Shown in pieces: positions 11,585-25,200 of a stretch of 64,000 nt of DNA. Each line of letters begins with the position of its first letter. The stretch's first letter is position 1. The DNA is from Pomacea canaliculata (Eukaryota; Mollusca; Gastropoda; Architaenioglossa; Ampullariidae): the NCBI RefSeq assembly GCF_003073045.1, contig NC_037592.1, positions 2,825,371 to 2,889,370 of the forward strand, written 5' to 3'. The position numbers and the translations under genes were made by a program. The notes beneath the pieces are model-generated. The model ran no database searches. It saw nothing but the letters and a program-made list of their open reading frames with translations, and had not been told where the DNA came from.

Positions 11585-14500
11585 AAGTTGGAGGAACACA
11601 TACTTGAAGGCGATCAATGAAGATTTGCTTGTTTTGAAAGTTTCTACAAGTAAGCTTTTAAAGCAAACTATTTCAACATGGAGTTGAACATTCTGAACAC
11701 TGCTGTTTTTTTTTAAATGCAGAGTTTTGGAACCTGCATTATCAGAGAAGAAGATATGACAGCTATTTGAAAGAATGAATTTCTAATGTGCAGGTCAATA
11801 AGTTTTATTTCTTCAAATTAAACTTCATGCATAGTGTTGTCAAGTGGGGTTTTTTTTTGGCCAATTTTTTTTCCAAAGGTCATATTTCAGTTAACTCTAT
11901 TAACCAGAGTAAAAAAAAGAAAGAATTTCTTTGCTTTAAATTCAGACTTTAATAAAAATCAGTTCCTAATGTAAGTTCAAAGTTGATCCTCATGAGATAT
12001 CTACTGAGGAAACTTTTTGGGGTTTTTTCATAAGTTAATTGTATCCATGAAGTTCATTAAGTTGAAAAGATTGTTGACAACCATTTAACTAAAATTGAAC
12101 ACTGCATTCTGAAAGCTGTTTTCATAATGAAACTGTGCTACATTCAGTTTATCTTAATTTGTTTGTAGTTACTGTATTTCAAGATACCAAGTCAATGCAG
12201 AATTTATAGTATGGTATAGTATTTCTTATTTTAGTTGGGTTTTTTTTTTTTAAATAGTAACTCTTAAGCAACCAGAAACTACTTTTATTTTACCTCTGCC
12301 AATCTCTGTGGGTGCTGGTTAACCGAGAGTCTACTGTACTAATATAATTTTGAAAAAATACACAGAACTGAGAAATGAAAGAAGCATGAAGTGTTATGAG
12401 TACATAGCCATACAGAGATTTGGGACCTTTATAGAACAATGTTACCCACTGTTTGTAATGAGGTAAACCACTTGACACTTGAACAAGGGTAGCATGTGAA
12501 TCCATTCCAATTAAAAGTGATGTCATGCAGATTTCTTAAGTGTTTGCAGCAGTTAACGTGTTTTGAAGGTCATCATATCATGAAAAGGTTATAAGGTCAT
12601 TGGAATACTTTTATGTAAAATTTCTGTCCTTCAGATTCTTTAATGGAATGTCTGTAAATAATTAGCATATGTACTCAGGATTATGTGTTGAGATAAAAAA
12701 AAATTGTGAGGATGGCAAGCATCTCTAAATATGATGCTGATATTGATAATGCTGGTCTTTGATGAAAGAAAATAAGTAAGGGAGCAGCTTCACTTCTCTT
12801 TGTAAGCATGTGTGTGTGTGACGGCCCTATGCTCCACTGGGGGTGAATAGGAACAAGGAGAAGTGTGTGTGCACATGTGTGCATGCTTGCACATGTACAT
12901 TCCTGTGTTTTAATGGAATATGGAATATGCAACGACAAAAAAATATGGCAACTGAATAAAATGTATATTTGGAAACAGATGACAGTAGAAATCTGATGAA
13001 TATCATCTTTCAGACTACATTAATAAGAATAATGACTACTTCATGGAACAAAATAGATATCTTGCATTTTTTTACAGCTATTATCTGTATAATTTGTCAT
13101 AGGCTTGGGAATGGTTTTGTGTAACCAAGATAATGGATAAAAGACTTGAAGATTTTCTTATGTAATGTAGTAATGGGTCTCACATTGGTAGCTTGCACTG
13201 TGAACATGCTTTATCATCTGAGATTATATAAGAGGTACTTGTGAATAGTTAACCTTATCTGTTCATATTTCATTACATTTTGAGAGTTTTATAATGTGGT
13301 ATTGAGCCAGAGGAAGGGGGAGTTTGTGCTCTATTACCAGGTTGATCAGCAGATGGTATGTAACTACCTGCTGCTTTGTTCTGTTTTATATCATTCCATT
13401 TATTGCTTATTTTTATTACTTTTAATGGCTCTCTTTACAAAACATTTTCTCAGCACATCCTTAAATGCACATATATCTATGTGCTCGAGTGCAGTGCCTT
13501 CTTAAGCTTAAAAAAAAAGCCTTGACTTTTTAATTTTCATGTGAAGTACTATTTTTGTTTTTAAATCTATGTCCATTGCATAGATTCTTTAATAAATGAG
13601 CTTGGAATTATGAAATAGTTGTTTGTTGTAAAGCATTGTTTGCTGGGATGCAAAACTTAACATATCAGTAGTTAAAGCTTTAGCATATCAGTTTTATCAT
13701 ATTCCAGAAATGCATTTGCATATTTTATATTCTCATATTTTTATTCATATGTTTGAAAGAAATATCACTGACTGATTTTGTAAACATATTTGCTAAGATG
13801 TAAAATAAAAAAGCTTCATTACATTATGTATTATTATTCATCCACTTAATGTTCACAGAAGATATATTTTTTTCTAAAATTTTGTTGTAGCTGCAGGTTA
13901 TCACCATAGTTACTTAACACAAACAATTCTGTGCAAAATAATTTTTTAACTACATATATGCGCATGAAATGGAATTCCTTAAATTTTTATTTTGACTTGA
14001 CAGTACTTGTGTTTGAATGAAAACATTTTTGAAATTCAAGTTCTTTGGATCTATATATATATTTAGGTAAATGTTAACATCTAAAAAAGAGATGTGCTTT
14101 GATAAAAAGATCTGCTTTTGTTTGAAATCATCATTCCACTCTTAAACCCCAAAAAAAGCATTCCAATTGTTCTTATGACTTTTAGCCCAAAGGCAGTTCA
14201 CTTTCATCAGAATGTGATTTAAACTTAAAGGCCTCTGTACATAATAATTCATATGCATTTTATTTATGATAAAAGAAAGAACTTTAATGTGTTTCATTTT
14301 GTGCTTGTTAGTTGACAAAAGGGCAATGTTTAAAGTATGTCTTTTAGGCAAAACAGCAGATGGTAATTATCTGCCATGCTTGTTGACTCTTGTTACTAAT
14401 AAAATGTGTTCTCTAATAGAGTCACTGAAAATAAAAAATATTTCTTTGACAATTGTTAAACAAATCTGACTTCGAATTGGACTAAAATATTTTGTTTAAA

Positions 14501-15500
14501 AAAAAAAATTCTCTTGGGAAGGGAAGGGGATTCACATTGGAGTGGTTTTATTTAGACCTTTACAAGTCCTGTTCTTTGATATATTATTATAGATATTTTT
14601 GTTTAATGAGAAACATGTTTTGTATTTTAATTTCATGAAACAAACCAGAAAATAGACATTATCAGTATTGCTTCCTTTGAGATGCAGTTATATTTTCTTT
14701 CTGTTGTAGCATTGCAGGAAGAAAATATTAATTCTGCCAAGAGACATAGCCTTTTTTGTCACAGTTGTAGACATTTAATCATTGTAATTATACATTATTG
14801 ATTAATCATACATTTATTATGATGATGGAACACCACATAATATTAGATTATGTACAGACTTTGAACAATAATGTAACATTGTCACAAAATAAACTTATTA
14901 ACCATAGGCATTGGTTTGGTTTTTTTTTTGTTGAATTGGTGGTTGCTTGCAAAGTGGCATTATAGTAATTGCATGTCTAATCCAATACCACATTAATGTT
15001 GACCTTGATTTCTTAAGTTCTTTACACTTCAATTTTGGCCTTTTAATAAGACTCATAAAATTGTGATGTGTGTACGACTCAGTACATTGGCTTTGTGAAC
15101 AAAACATATTTTGAGAACAGGGTATGTGTATGTTTATTTTTGAAACTGGATAAAATTCAGAACTAAAATGAAAATGTGTCTAGAGAATCTGAAAATAACA
15201 TAGCTAGGTATTCAAAAGAAAGCCATACACCAAAGAAACCAAAAAAGGCATACCTGGTAATCTGAGTAAGTGCAACTTTAATTATGAACAGTGATAAAGC
15301 ATCACACTTCTCCATGAGAAAAGGCAAATGCGTGAACTGTTAACATATCTAAGCTATTACTCGCAGACAGAAAAAAACCCTTTACTACATCAGACAAACT
15401 TAAAAAGTCCATATTTTACTCTCAAATTTGCTGGTCTTAAGTAGGAACTCTGCTTCCTATCTAAGCAGTTTTACATTACATAAAACGAGTAAGATCATCT
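11585..15500. other. CD225 3' UTR and AT-rich intergenic DNA
   Basis: Contains poly(T) and poly(A) runs and several AATAAA strings (11951, 12954, 13590, 14886), any of which could end the CD225 transcript. There is a short TG/CA-rich patch at 12805-12900. No coding region, RNA gene or recognisable repeat is seen. Confidence 0.4.
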
Positions 15501-15989
15501 GCAGTTCAGTACTCCTCGTCGGATCCCTACTACCAGTACACACCTACCCTCAGAAACATTCTTGATGTAAGGCTGATGCGATGGCGGTCATTTCGACCCC
15601 AAACCATGTCGACCTCCCGCTAGAGCCGCATTGTACCCCAGGCCCAAAGACAGTGGCAGTGTCATCACACCTCGAGCACAAGGCCTCTGACCATTACGCA
15701 AGCCAGTCTGCTATTGCAGAACTTTATCAGTCCGTTTGTTGAGCTGCAACATTCCAAGAGGAGTAGGCCCGAGTGTCAATTACGGGCTGAAGGTTCGAAC
15801 GTCTTCGGTTAGAGGAGACCAATGTGCTTCGGGCTACTGATTCTGTCTTTTTTTTTTTTTTTTTTTTTCTTCTAGCTTCTGGAATTGGTTCACACCCGAT
15901 GTCACTGACAAAACTGTGTTGCACCTTTTCTTGATCTCGTCTAAGCGCGTTGAGATTCTTTTGAAGATTCTTTTGAAGTCTGGTTGATA

Positions 15990-17060
15990 CCAGCCGAAAG
16001 TCCGCATATCCATTTACTACCATCATCAGTCATTCGTCCCTTGACCGGCACCTGTCGTTTTGGGGGTCACATGGATAGTCGTGGCAGCTGACAGGGTCCG
16101 CCACTCCCGCCTGTTTTGGACGATGTGATAAGATCCTGCATGGGCAACCAGTCCAGTCTTTGACGTTTCTAAGCCACGTCTTGCTCTAGCCACTGCGGCC
16201 TCGACCACCCTCCAAGGAATCTTGAAGGACAGTCTTCAATGGTGTTGTGCAGGATCATATGGTCAGACCAGCTTACGTCACTTGACTGTTGCTAGTAAGG
16301 GAACATTAACCCAAACAAGTCGGTGAAAGATCTCCAGCAGCAGCCTGTTGAAAAGAACCAACCAAAATGCCACTAGCCAAGACATCAGAAAGCACAAATG
16401 GGGCTGGATAGGACACACCCTGCGCAAACCAACTGACACCATTGTCAAGCAGGCACTTGACTGGAATTCTCAGTGGAAGAGGAGAGTTGGGAGACCAAAG
16501 CAGACTTGGGCAAGAACAGTAGAAAGTGAGGCAAAGGACGTCGGTACCACATGTGCCCAACTGAGGGGGGCTGCCCAAAACCGGGTTCGCTGATGAGGTG
16601 TTGGTGTAGCCCTGTGCTCCTCGAGGAGTAACAAGGAATAAACTACAAAACGTGCAGTATATAGTCCATCGGTTGAGTATAGCATTGCTTTCTGTGAGAA
16701 GGTGGCCATTGCTGTCTTTGATCAGTTTGATGACCGAGTTCTTGTGTTGACTGCATTAGTGATGGTCCTTATAGTAGTTGGTGGGCCTTTTTGCTGTCAT
16801 CCCGTGCCATTCCCTCCTCTATGGTCTGACATTGGCTCTCAATCCAGGTTTACTTCATCTTTTTTCTTTTCACTTCTTTGTATCTGGAAGTTGCTTCGGG
16901 TTAGCTTTTCCTTTCTCTCTTCAAAGTCGTCCTTTGGTCACAGAGATCTAGGATGTCGTCCGAGACCCATGATTGTTTCTTCTTCTATTGACCCCCTTGA
17001 AATGTTGACAGTAGAACCTTTTCGATGCTTTCAGCGAAGATGTCTTGCATGATATTGTGA
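15990..17060 (-). repeat. Rearranged minus-strand LINE copy
   Basis: 16025-16300 matches, in order and orientation, the 3' end of the LINE at 26880-27160 (shared phrases: CACATGGATAG, GTGGCAGC.GACAGGG, GTCACTTGACTGTTG). 16700-16990 matches that element's linker region (CCTTTGGTCACAGAGATCTAGGATGTC at about 16930 and 28204, minus-strand DILDLCDQRR-like text). The RT core between them is missing, and a plus-strand LINE end lies there instead. Confidence 0.65.
16336..16640 (+). repeat. 3' end of a second LINE family (plus strand)
   Basis: The frame at 16348-16593 reads RKHKWGWIGHTLRKPTDTIV, then VGRPKQTWARTVESEAKD, and stops. This WGWIGHTLRK ... GRPKxTWRR pattern is the usual C-terminus of many animal LINE polyproteins after the RT domain. 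Only the last about 80 residues are present. It lies inside, and opposite to, the minus-strand LINE copy. Confidence 0.75.
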
Positions 17061-17244
17061 ACAGCACCGATGATAAAGGGGTACCTTTGACGTACGCATA
17101 CACGTACTGTAGTGCGAAAGTGAACTATTTTGTTATCCAGCACTTCTTTGAAGTGGGGTTCACATCAACAGAAGATAAACATTTACAATCATACTTATAC
17201 AATACGAGGGTGTGTGTGTGGAAGTTTGGGGGTGGGGGCTGACT

Positions 17245-17345
17245 GGGGTTTCACGCCGAGCCAGGAACTATAAGGCTATATCACAACAAAGCAGCCCTGC
17301 AGCTGCAAACAGATATGCACCTGCAGAGGAAGAACAGCATCCCCA
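17245..17345 (-). repeat. SINE family A fragment, inverted
   Basis: GAGCCAGGAACTATAAGGCT, a decayed ATATCACAACAAAGCAGCC, then GCAGAGGAAGAACAGCAT is the reverse complement of the tail of the SINE at 55935-56130. Confidence 0.65.
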
Positions 17346-17389
17346 AGTGCATTTAATAGAAAAAACACCAAACTAAAGAACAAATAAAA

Positions 17390-17770
17390 TAAATACAAAG
17401 GCTTTAAAAGTGGCGCACGCCTAGCTGTTGCAGTATTTGACGTTAATAGCGTCTGGCGGAGGTCGAATCGACCCAGACCCAAAAGACAACTCGACCACCG
17501 ATATCGCAATATAGAAAGTCGATATGTCTGGAGCGATCTGCGTTTTGAGTCGACGTGACCGGTGACCGATTGGTTGGTTCGATAAAGAAAATGTCTTTTC
17601 CTTGGGGTGATCTGGACAGTTCTCGACCTGCGATTCTGTCTTGATATTTGTTAAATTCACTCGCCCACTGTGCCACCGGAACTCTCCGGTCTCCATTCTA
17701 AGGCCAGTAACTCTCCGCGCTTGCTCATGATGGTGGAACGCCTCCTTAGTGGAAGTGTAGGACCACGAAC
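17390..17770. other. CG-rich segment of unknown nature
   Basis: Base composition shifts sharply here to CG-containing text (GGAGGTCGAATCGACCCAGA; GTCGACGTGACCGGTGACCG). Two overlapping minus-strand frames are open (17443-17676 and 17421-17696) but match nothing I know. It may be the 5' part of the neighbouring LINE or a separate young insertion. It could also overlap the still unlocated 5' end of VPS18. Confidence 0.3.
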
Positions 17771-19201
17771 CTACATGTAATTTGCTGCTGTTAACATGAA
17801 ATGATCATCGCACAGATTTCTTTAAGGTAGGTGTCTAATGATGATTAAGGCCATTGTTAAATACCTTACATCCTTATAGAAACCTAAAACTGGCGAAGAT
17901 GAAAGCTACCGACTACTTAGTGCTAGTGATAAGACTAAGCGTGGACTGCATCACTTGTCAGTCTGAGAGATCTGTCACCTTATACACATCTCAAAACCTT
18001 TAAAAATATCTTCTGATTATGTCAGTGCTGTTGAAAAAAGTCAAAACATTCCTTTCAGAAGCGAGGACTTAAAACCGTTTGTGCTTTGAATGCTACCAGA
18101 TCATGTGATTGTGTTTAGTCCAAGTTAAACACTTAAGCTACTCAGTAAGGCATAACAAAATCATTTGTCCAGCAGTCGTTACCAGCGATGTGTGGATGCC
18201 TGTTTTAAGTATTGGGGCAATAATAGCAGTCATTTTAAATATGCACCAAATTTAATTTCCAGGAAGAAGCTTTAGATAATATTTTTCAAATTATTTTACA
18301 GTTTTGATGGTTAACAAAATATGTTGTAATCTGTTTAGAACTTAGACCCAGGCAATATTCAAGTGATTTAAGAGGGGACATTAAATAGGCTCTGAGCCCT
18401 ATAGGCTAATGATAGCCAGTTCCTACGACTACTACTACTACTTTTGATTTCCATGTACACCTCCATGATTTAAGACTTTCAGATTTAAAGTCAAAGAGAA
18501 AGATGAATTTGAAGGATGAGCAAGCAAGAGAGAGAGAGAATTAAAGATTACTTATTACCTCTTAGTGTGTCTGTGGCAGTAAAGATATAGTAATGTAAAA
18601 TTGATTCAGAGAGCAGGAAGTATTAAAATATTTGTTGAAAACAACATAGTAATCAATAATAGTTTATAGAAATGTTGATATAGCCTTGTGTATAAGCTAA
18701 TGAGTATATTTGTAAATTTACTATTTATATTTATATAGTGATGATGTTATTTTTATAAGTTGTGGTAGTTCAGTTATCAGTTGTTGGTGGCTTTTGGATT
18801 TATGTTGGATTTGCAATTATCTACAACTGATTCATGTAAATGTGTTGAAGAAGCACAAATGATAAGCTTTGTATTTATGTGGATAGACACATATTCGTGC
18901 TCTTTCTCTCTCTCTCACTGCCTTTCTCACTTACTTTTGCAATCTGATGTACACAGACATTTGAAGAAGTTTTGCCTTTTTTCAGTTTTATTGGTAATGT
19001 TAATGGAGCATAAATTTGTAGCCATACTGAGAAGGTTCTTGCAGTCTTGCTGTAGCCAATGTGCCTGAAGTAACAAAAGATAAGTCATGTCTCTCTCTCA
19101 TGGACAAAAGCAGAGAAGAAAATGATTGAGACTCTTAATATTGGAATGGTCACCAGATTTTTCATTTTCCAGGTTGAAATACTGAGATAAATCATAGCAA
19201 G

Positions 19202-22200
19202 ATGGCATCCATCTTGGACCAGTATGAGGAAGAATTTACACGAACATCAACAGGAAAACCTGCTGTGCGATCTACAGCCCAAGACATAGTTAGTGATGCC
19301 TGTCATCAGTTTGGAATTTATTTTCCTTAGTGGAACAGTGGCAGTTCTTGATGCCATAGAGAATGTTTAAAATTCTTCCTTTGAAAAATATGTGATTAGA
19401 GCAGATAAAAATAAAAAAAGAAAGGCCAGTTGTTTAAAGACCTCTCATTGTCATTACATTCTTCATTTCTTTATTCTAATAACTGGGATTATGCAACATG
19501 ATGTTGATTTAAAAAAGAATATTTTGTGTGGAAACCACTCAGGTAGCCTGGCGGTCCCAAGCTCAGATGAAGGAGGAGGGTTGGGCTTGGGGCTAGCAAC
19601 CACACCCTGTAAAAAATAAAACTATGGAAACCGCAAACATATTAACCACACAATTTTATTCTTAATATGCTGATATATTTTGGCCTGTAAACTACATACA
19701 TTTTGTGTCTATTTTTTGTATATTGCTTTGTTTTATAAAGAGCACTGAACCTACTACAGTGGTGGTAAAATGTGCTATATAAATCATTATTATTATTATA
19801 TAAATATGTTGTTTCTATAATAAAATGGTAATGAAAAGAGAATCCACAAAGCTACTTTCATCAGCATGAATTGTCTTGTTATATGTTAGGGGTTACCAGG
19901 CTATGTCGATGCCAGACTGGAAGATGAGACACCAATATTTAGTAGAGTCAAACTCAACTACAAGTAAGGCATTAAATTTTTTTTTTCATCCTTTTGAAAT
20001 ATGATCTAGCACATTTAATAAATGAATAATGCCAATGGTAGACACTAGTTTGATATGTTTTATGACTGATCTAAGCTTTTACTTTGCTCAAGAAGTCATT
20101 AGTGACTCTTGATTCTTATTATAAGTTAAAAAGAATGAATTTATAGATAACAAAGTAAGCAAAGAGAATCTTATTATTTGAAGCTTCAAGGAAGGCAATG
20201 AATCATTTATCCTATAGCAGTAGAGTAATACTTGCTGTTGCTTCAGATCGCTCCACTACCTCAAGGGTTATTGATTCTGGTTAGGGACTAGTTGCTGCAT
20301 AAAAAGTGATGTTAGAGAGTCACATGTTTCTGTCAACTAATCAAATAACTAGAAAGAAGTAACAAGAGTGATCTATTTCATTTAGTCAAACAGTGGCTGA
20401 TTAAACTAAGAGTGATAGAAGGTATAGTCTTCTATTTTGGAATCATACAATTAAATGTTATTAAAAAAATAAATCCATATCCCTTAAGAGTGTTATGTTC
20501 ATGGGATTTCGTCATCTTCTTTCAACCCCAGACCTCCAGGTGCTACAATAACACATCTGTGTGCTGGAATAATATTCTGGTTCTCGCTCTTTCTACCAAC
20601 TGTTTGGTTCGTGTGGAAGTGGAAACTCAACAGGCCAGTATGTATTGAATGTTATTTTTGATAATAAATGCAAAGATTTATATCTGAAAATAATACTGAC
20701 TTTATATGTGATAAATTTTTTAATGTAAAATTATTTGCCAGTAAATTGTAAGTTTGAAATTTTCAAGATTAGACTGTTTTCTTTATAAATTCATTGCAGT
20801 TTGTTCATGCATTTTGTGTGTTGTTTGGTGCCATGTATTTGGGAATACTAAAGGTAGAGTTAAGAATCAAGCTCTATATGGCTTATTGCTGGGAATCCTT
20901 TTGTGGAAAAACAAGTCTTAGTAATTAGCAATCGCATGTGCATATATTTTAACATAGTGTAGAACATTGCATCAAATACATTTAAATGTAGAGGTACTAC
21001 ATGATAACTGTTCATACTCATATTTTTCATCATCTCTCTATCTCTATAATCATATCTCTAACTGAAAGACTCAGAGATTTGTTCTGGGGGTGGAGACTGA
21101 AGCCGAATATTTATCATATTGTGAGGGCCAAATATTTCTGTCAGATTCTTAAACCTGTATTTTTAAAAAAAAATCTTTCCCACAGCTGAAATTGAGTTGC
21201 CAAGCCCTGTAACAGACAGAGTGCATCAGATTTTTCTGGACCCCACAGGGAAGCACTTACTTATCTCTCTAGGTTCACAAGAAAATTATTATGTTTCCCT
21301 TGGGACATCAGCAAGGAAGCCCAAAAATATTGCAAAGCTTAAGGTTTGTAGCTCTAGACAGATGTACACCTTACTGTCTGTCTCTTTTTGTGTTTTTTTT
21401 TTACTTTGTAGTGTTTAGGTAATATAGATAAGAAAATTATTTATGCTCCTTATGTGTTCAGAAAAAAAGACCAAGGCAGGTAGAATGCAAATGTTTGAAA
21501 AGTACTACAAGTATTGCACAAAGTGATTTAGAACTGTTTTGGATCTTCAGAATGTATGTGAATGTGCGTGTGTGTGCACATGCACATGGATGATGCACAA
21601 GTGCATATATATGGATGGAAGTGTGCACATTTTTTCAGTTCATTTGCAAGTTTTTGTCTTTTTTTCATGTATTCACCACAAATAATTATTTTCTTGCAAT
21701 TTTTACATTTCAGTGTTTACAATTGAACACTGCAAGAGTGTGAGACTATATTTCATAATAATCAACACTCTTTTCAGGGTCATTTGATTGATTCTGTAGG
21801 ATGGAACTGGCAAAATGCTAATGAAAAAACAACTGGTGCAATCCTTTTAGGGACCAACAAAGGTAACATTATATTATCTTTCATTATTTATTTGTTTCCT
21901 TTCAAATGTTTGTAGAAACAGATAGCCTTTTCAAAACCTGCGGGAGGGGAGTGAACATTTGCCAGTTTACCCAGCTTTTGGGAATGGGTCCATAGAAGGC
22001 TGGGGAAGGTACAGCAGTACAAGAGATGGCACCACGCTCATACAAAGCTGCCTTTGAGAAAGTGCAGTTTCTGACACATTGTATAGTCTTTCATAGTATT
22101 TACAGATTTCATTTTGAACATTGCTAAGTGTCTTAAAATCAATTGTTTGCTATAAACACATAGAGAAACAGGGAGGAGGGGAGATTGGTGCTTTACATTG

Positions 22201-25200
22201 AGCCAGCAACTAAGGTTATTTCACGGCAAAGCAGCCAGCATCGTACTCAGATGCCAAATGCAGAGAAAGGACAGCGTGCCTGAACCTATACTCACTGGAC
22301 TGGTGACAGGCACTAACCATTGCATGCAGAAACAAAAATTGAAAAATATTTTAATGCCTGCCCATTTAATTTTTATCATTTATTGACAATGATGTGCACT
22401 GGAAAGACCTGTTCTCTCCTTTACATTAGCCAATTAATTCTTCTTAGTACCCCTTAGCAGTGACCCTACTCCAAGGTACCCTGATGGATGGACAAAGTGC
22501 TTTGCCAGGTCACATGGCTCAATCAGTCCAGCTTCTGCAAATTCCTTGTTATGAGAAGGGGTTTCTTGGTAGCTTACTAGGGTGGTGACCATGCTGTCTA
22601 CAAAGTCACTGGTTTTGTGTTCCCTGGATGAGATTCAGAGCTGCCTCCTCAGACCTTTGGTCTCAAATGCATTTATTCTCTTTTCATTTTTTGGCAAGCA
22701 ATGTCCACATATCACATCTGGATGGGAACTACAGGGATATTTACATTCTGTACTTTGTAGTAAACCTGATGGTTCTGCTTTTCCAAATCCTGTCCAGCCT
22801 AGTCATTGCTGATTGCTATGTTGCTGATGTGGATGTTTGCCATACAGCTACCATTTTTGGAAAAAGTGATTCCCTAGAGCTCTTCACCTCCTCAAGCTGT
22901 ACTCCATTAATGTAAATCTCATGTTTTCTGTTGCTATTGATGTTACCCATGACTTTGCTGTTGTCAGTTCTGGTCTCCATACTGTGTGCATTGACATTGT
23001 CAGTCTGTTAGTAAGGTCTATCTCTAGCAGTTTGCTGTTGCTGCCTACCATTAGATCAGTGTCATCTGCAAAGCATAGATTGCATATGAGCTTCCCCCTA
23101 ATGAAAATGGAAGTATGACAGTCTTCCCACCCCTGCATCTATACATCTGTTTTCCCTGATGACTCTAATAGATGTCCACATTTGTGCGACAGAAAGCTTC
23201 TGTGTGGTGATCCAGTAGTATTGCACTCATTGAACTTTTCAGTCTTTGATGTTAATTTTTCATTGCATGTCAGAGTCCCTTATGCCAGACTCTGTCAAAT
23301 GCCTTTTTATAGTTGATTAAGTTGTGGAAGAGAATCCACTCTGTAGATGTTTTCTATCAGGATGCAACCCTTTAAGATCTATTCAGTTGTGCCCCTGTCT
23401 GGTCTGAAGTACAATCACATTAATGCATGAATGTGCACACATGTGTATAAATGTTCATGCACACACACATTGATATATACACTAAATATTTTATTATAGG
23501 AAAATATAGTATAGGGAGTTGACATTATTGTTGTCTTTATTAATAACCATCATAGAAATATCTGTATTGTACTTATTTTCTTTTCAGGCCTGATTTTTGA
23601 AACAGAGCTGACACAGTTTGATGACAGTCGTTTCTTTCAGGGCAATGTTGATCTTTATCTCAAACAGGTACAGAACCTTATAGTCTTTCATGTTCCCTTG
23701 TGTTAAAAAAGATTTGGTCAAAGTTGCATTAGTTGTGATTATATGAACATGCTTTCATTCATAGTTTCTTTCCAGCTATCCAATGATTTGTTAACCCAGC
23801 TCCCAGAATATGTGCAGACAAATTTACCTGTACATATTTAACATTTATCATTTTTAAGATTTACGCTGCATAATGAGATGTCTGCATCTTGAAATATAAT
23901 ATGCTGATAAAGTTGTATTTTTAGGTGACTTTTTGCACATTTTTTTCCTTATGGTGTTGTCTTAGTGTCAATTCAAAATATTTGGTATTTTATTTATGTA
24001 TAAGGGTTTGGCAGAGGGAAGGAACAAAACATGTTAGGAAAGCAATGAAACTTTTATTTTTTATGTTTGGCTGCAAGCTGTTTAAGGTAAGGGTATGACA
24101 GTTTTAGTGTTGTGGCTGTGAGTAATTGTGATCTATGAAGCTGGATTTGTCTTTCTGATGTTGTAAACTTTCATTTAGGTTTTAAAAAGAAACATATGTT
24201 GCAGGTATTTTAAGTAAAAAGCAAAGTAAATTTGACAGTAAAGCAAATTTTTTTAATTAGGATAGAATATTTGTACTTGTAATAGAATTTTCAAAGAATA
24301 GAGTGACTGGCTTCCAGCAAAAAGGGGAAACATTTGGGTGAATAAAGTGCGTAAATAGAAAAGAAAGAATGAACAGTCATGACTTGTACTTGAAATATTT
24401 TACATTTTAAATGATTGTCAAAAGAAATGATAAAATGATTTTGGAATATGTAGTCTTTTTGTATCTTTTTATTACAAGTTACTTATATAATTTTGGAATT
24501 TAAAAAATTGTATTATAGTCAGATGTTTTGTCCTTGATGTTTCATAGGGCTTGTATATAAAGATGTAGACGTGTCTCTCTTGCTCACACACACACATTCA
24601 TAACTGTTTGCTTTAAGCATGTAAGTGATCTATGTGTTCCTGAAATTACAATTTTTAGAAATCAAAGTATTTGGTTGGAAAAAAAAACACTACTGTAATT
24701 TGTATAGTTTTGTTTTAAAATCTAGTTGTTCAATCTTGGCCGTGAGCGTGCAGAACCAGTAACAGGACTTCAGTTTGACCGTATGCCATGTTCTGACCTG
24801 TCAGTGTACCGATATTACATCCTCGTTACAACACCAGGGTCAGTGGAAGCATTTGTGTGTATTATTCATCGTTAACCTTTACTTTAATGGATATCATGGC
24901 ATATCATGTGTACAAATCAAATCCAATAGTATTGAACATGCATAATGTGAGTGCCTTAATTTCATGATCTGAAAAATTAATAGTTTTAAATTTATAAACA
25001 CCAAACTAAATACCTTTCAAACTGAAGTACCACATGAAGTTACTTATACATTCCAAAAACAAATAGGTTGGTTTACTTACACGTACACATGCATGCTGGC
25101 ATATGTGAGCACGTGCGTGCATGCACTTACACAATGAAGGCATTTATGTTTGAGTTGCATGCTTGAGTTATTTTTATTAGGTCACCAATTGTTTAAACCA

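Noticed and set aside
15727-16026. Minus-strand frame with a KKKKKKK run
   Set aside because: Created by a long T-run on the plus strand at the edge of the LINE; no domain.
20532-20540. Upstream acceptor CCCCAG|ACC for VPS18 exon 3
   Set aside because: It would shift the frame. The acceptor eight bases on (CTCCAG|GTG) gives the conserved propeller text NNILVLALSTNCLVR.
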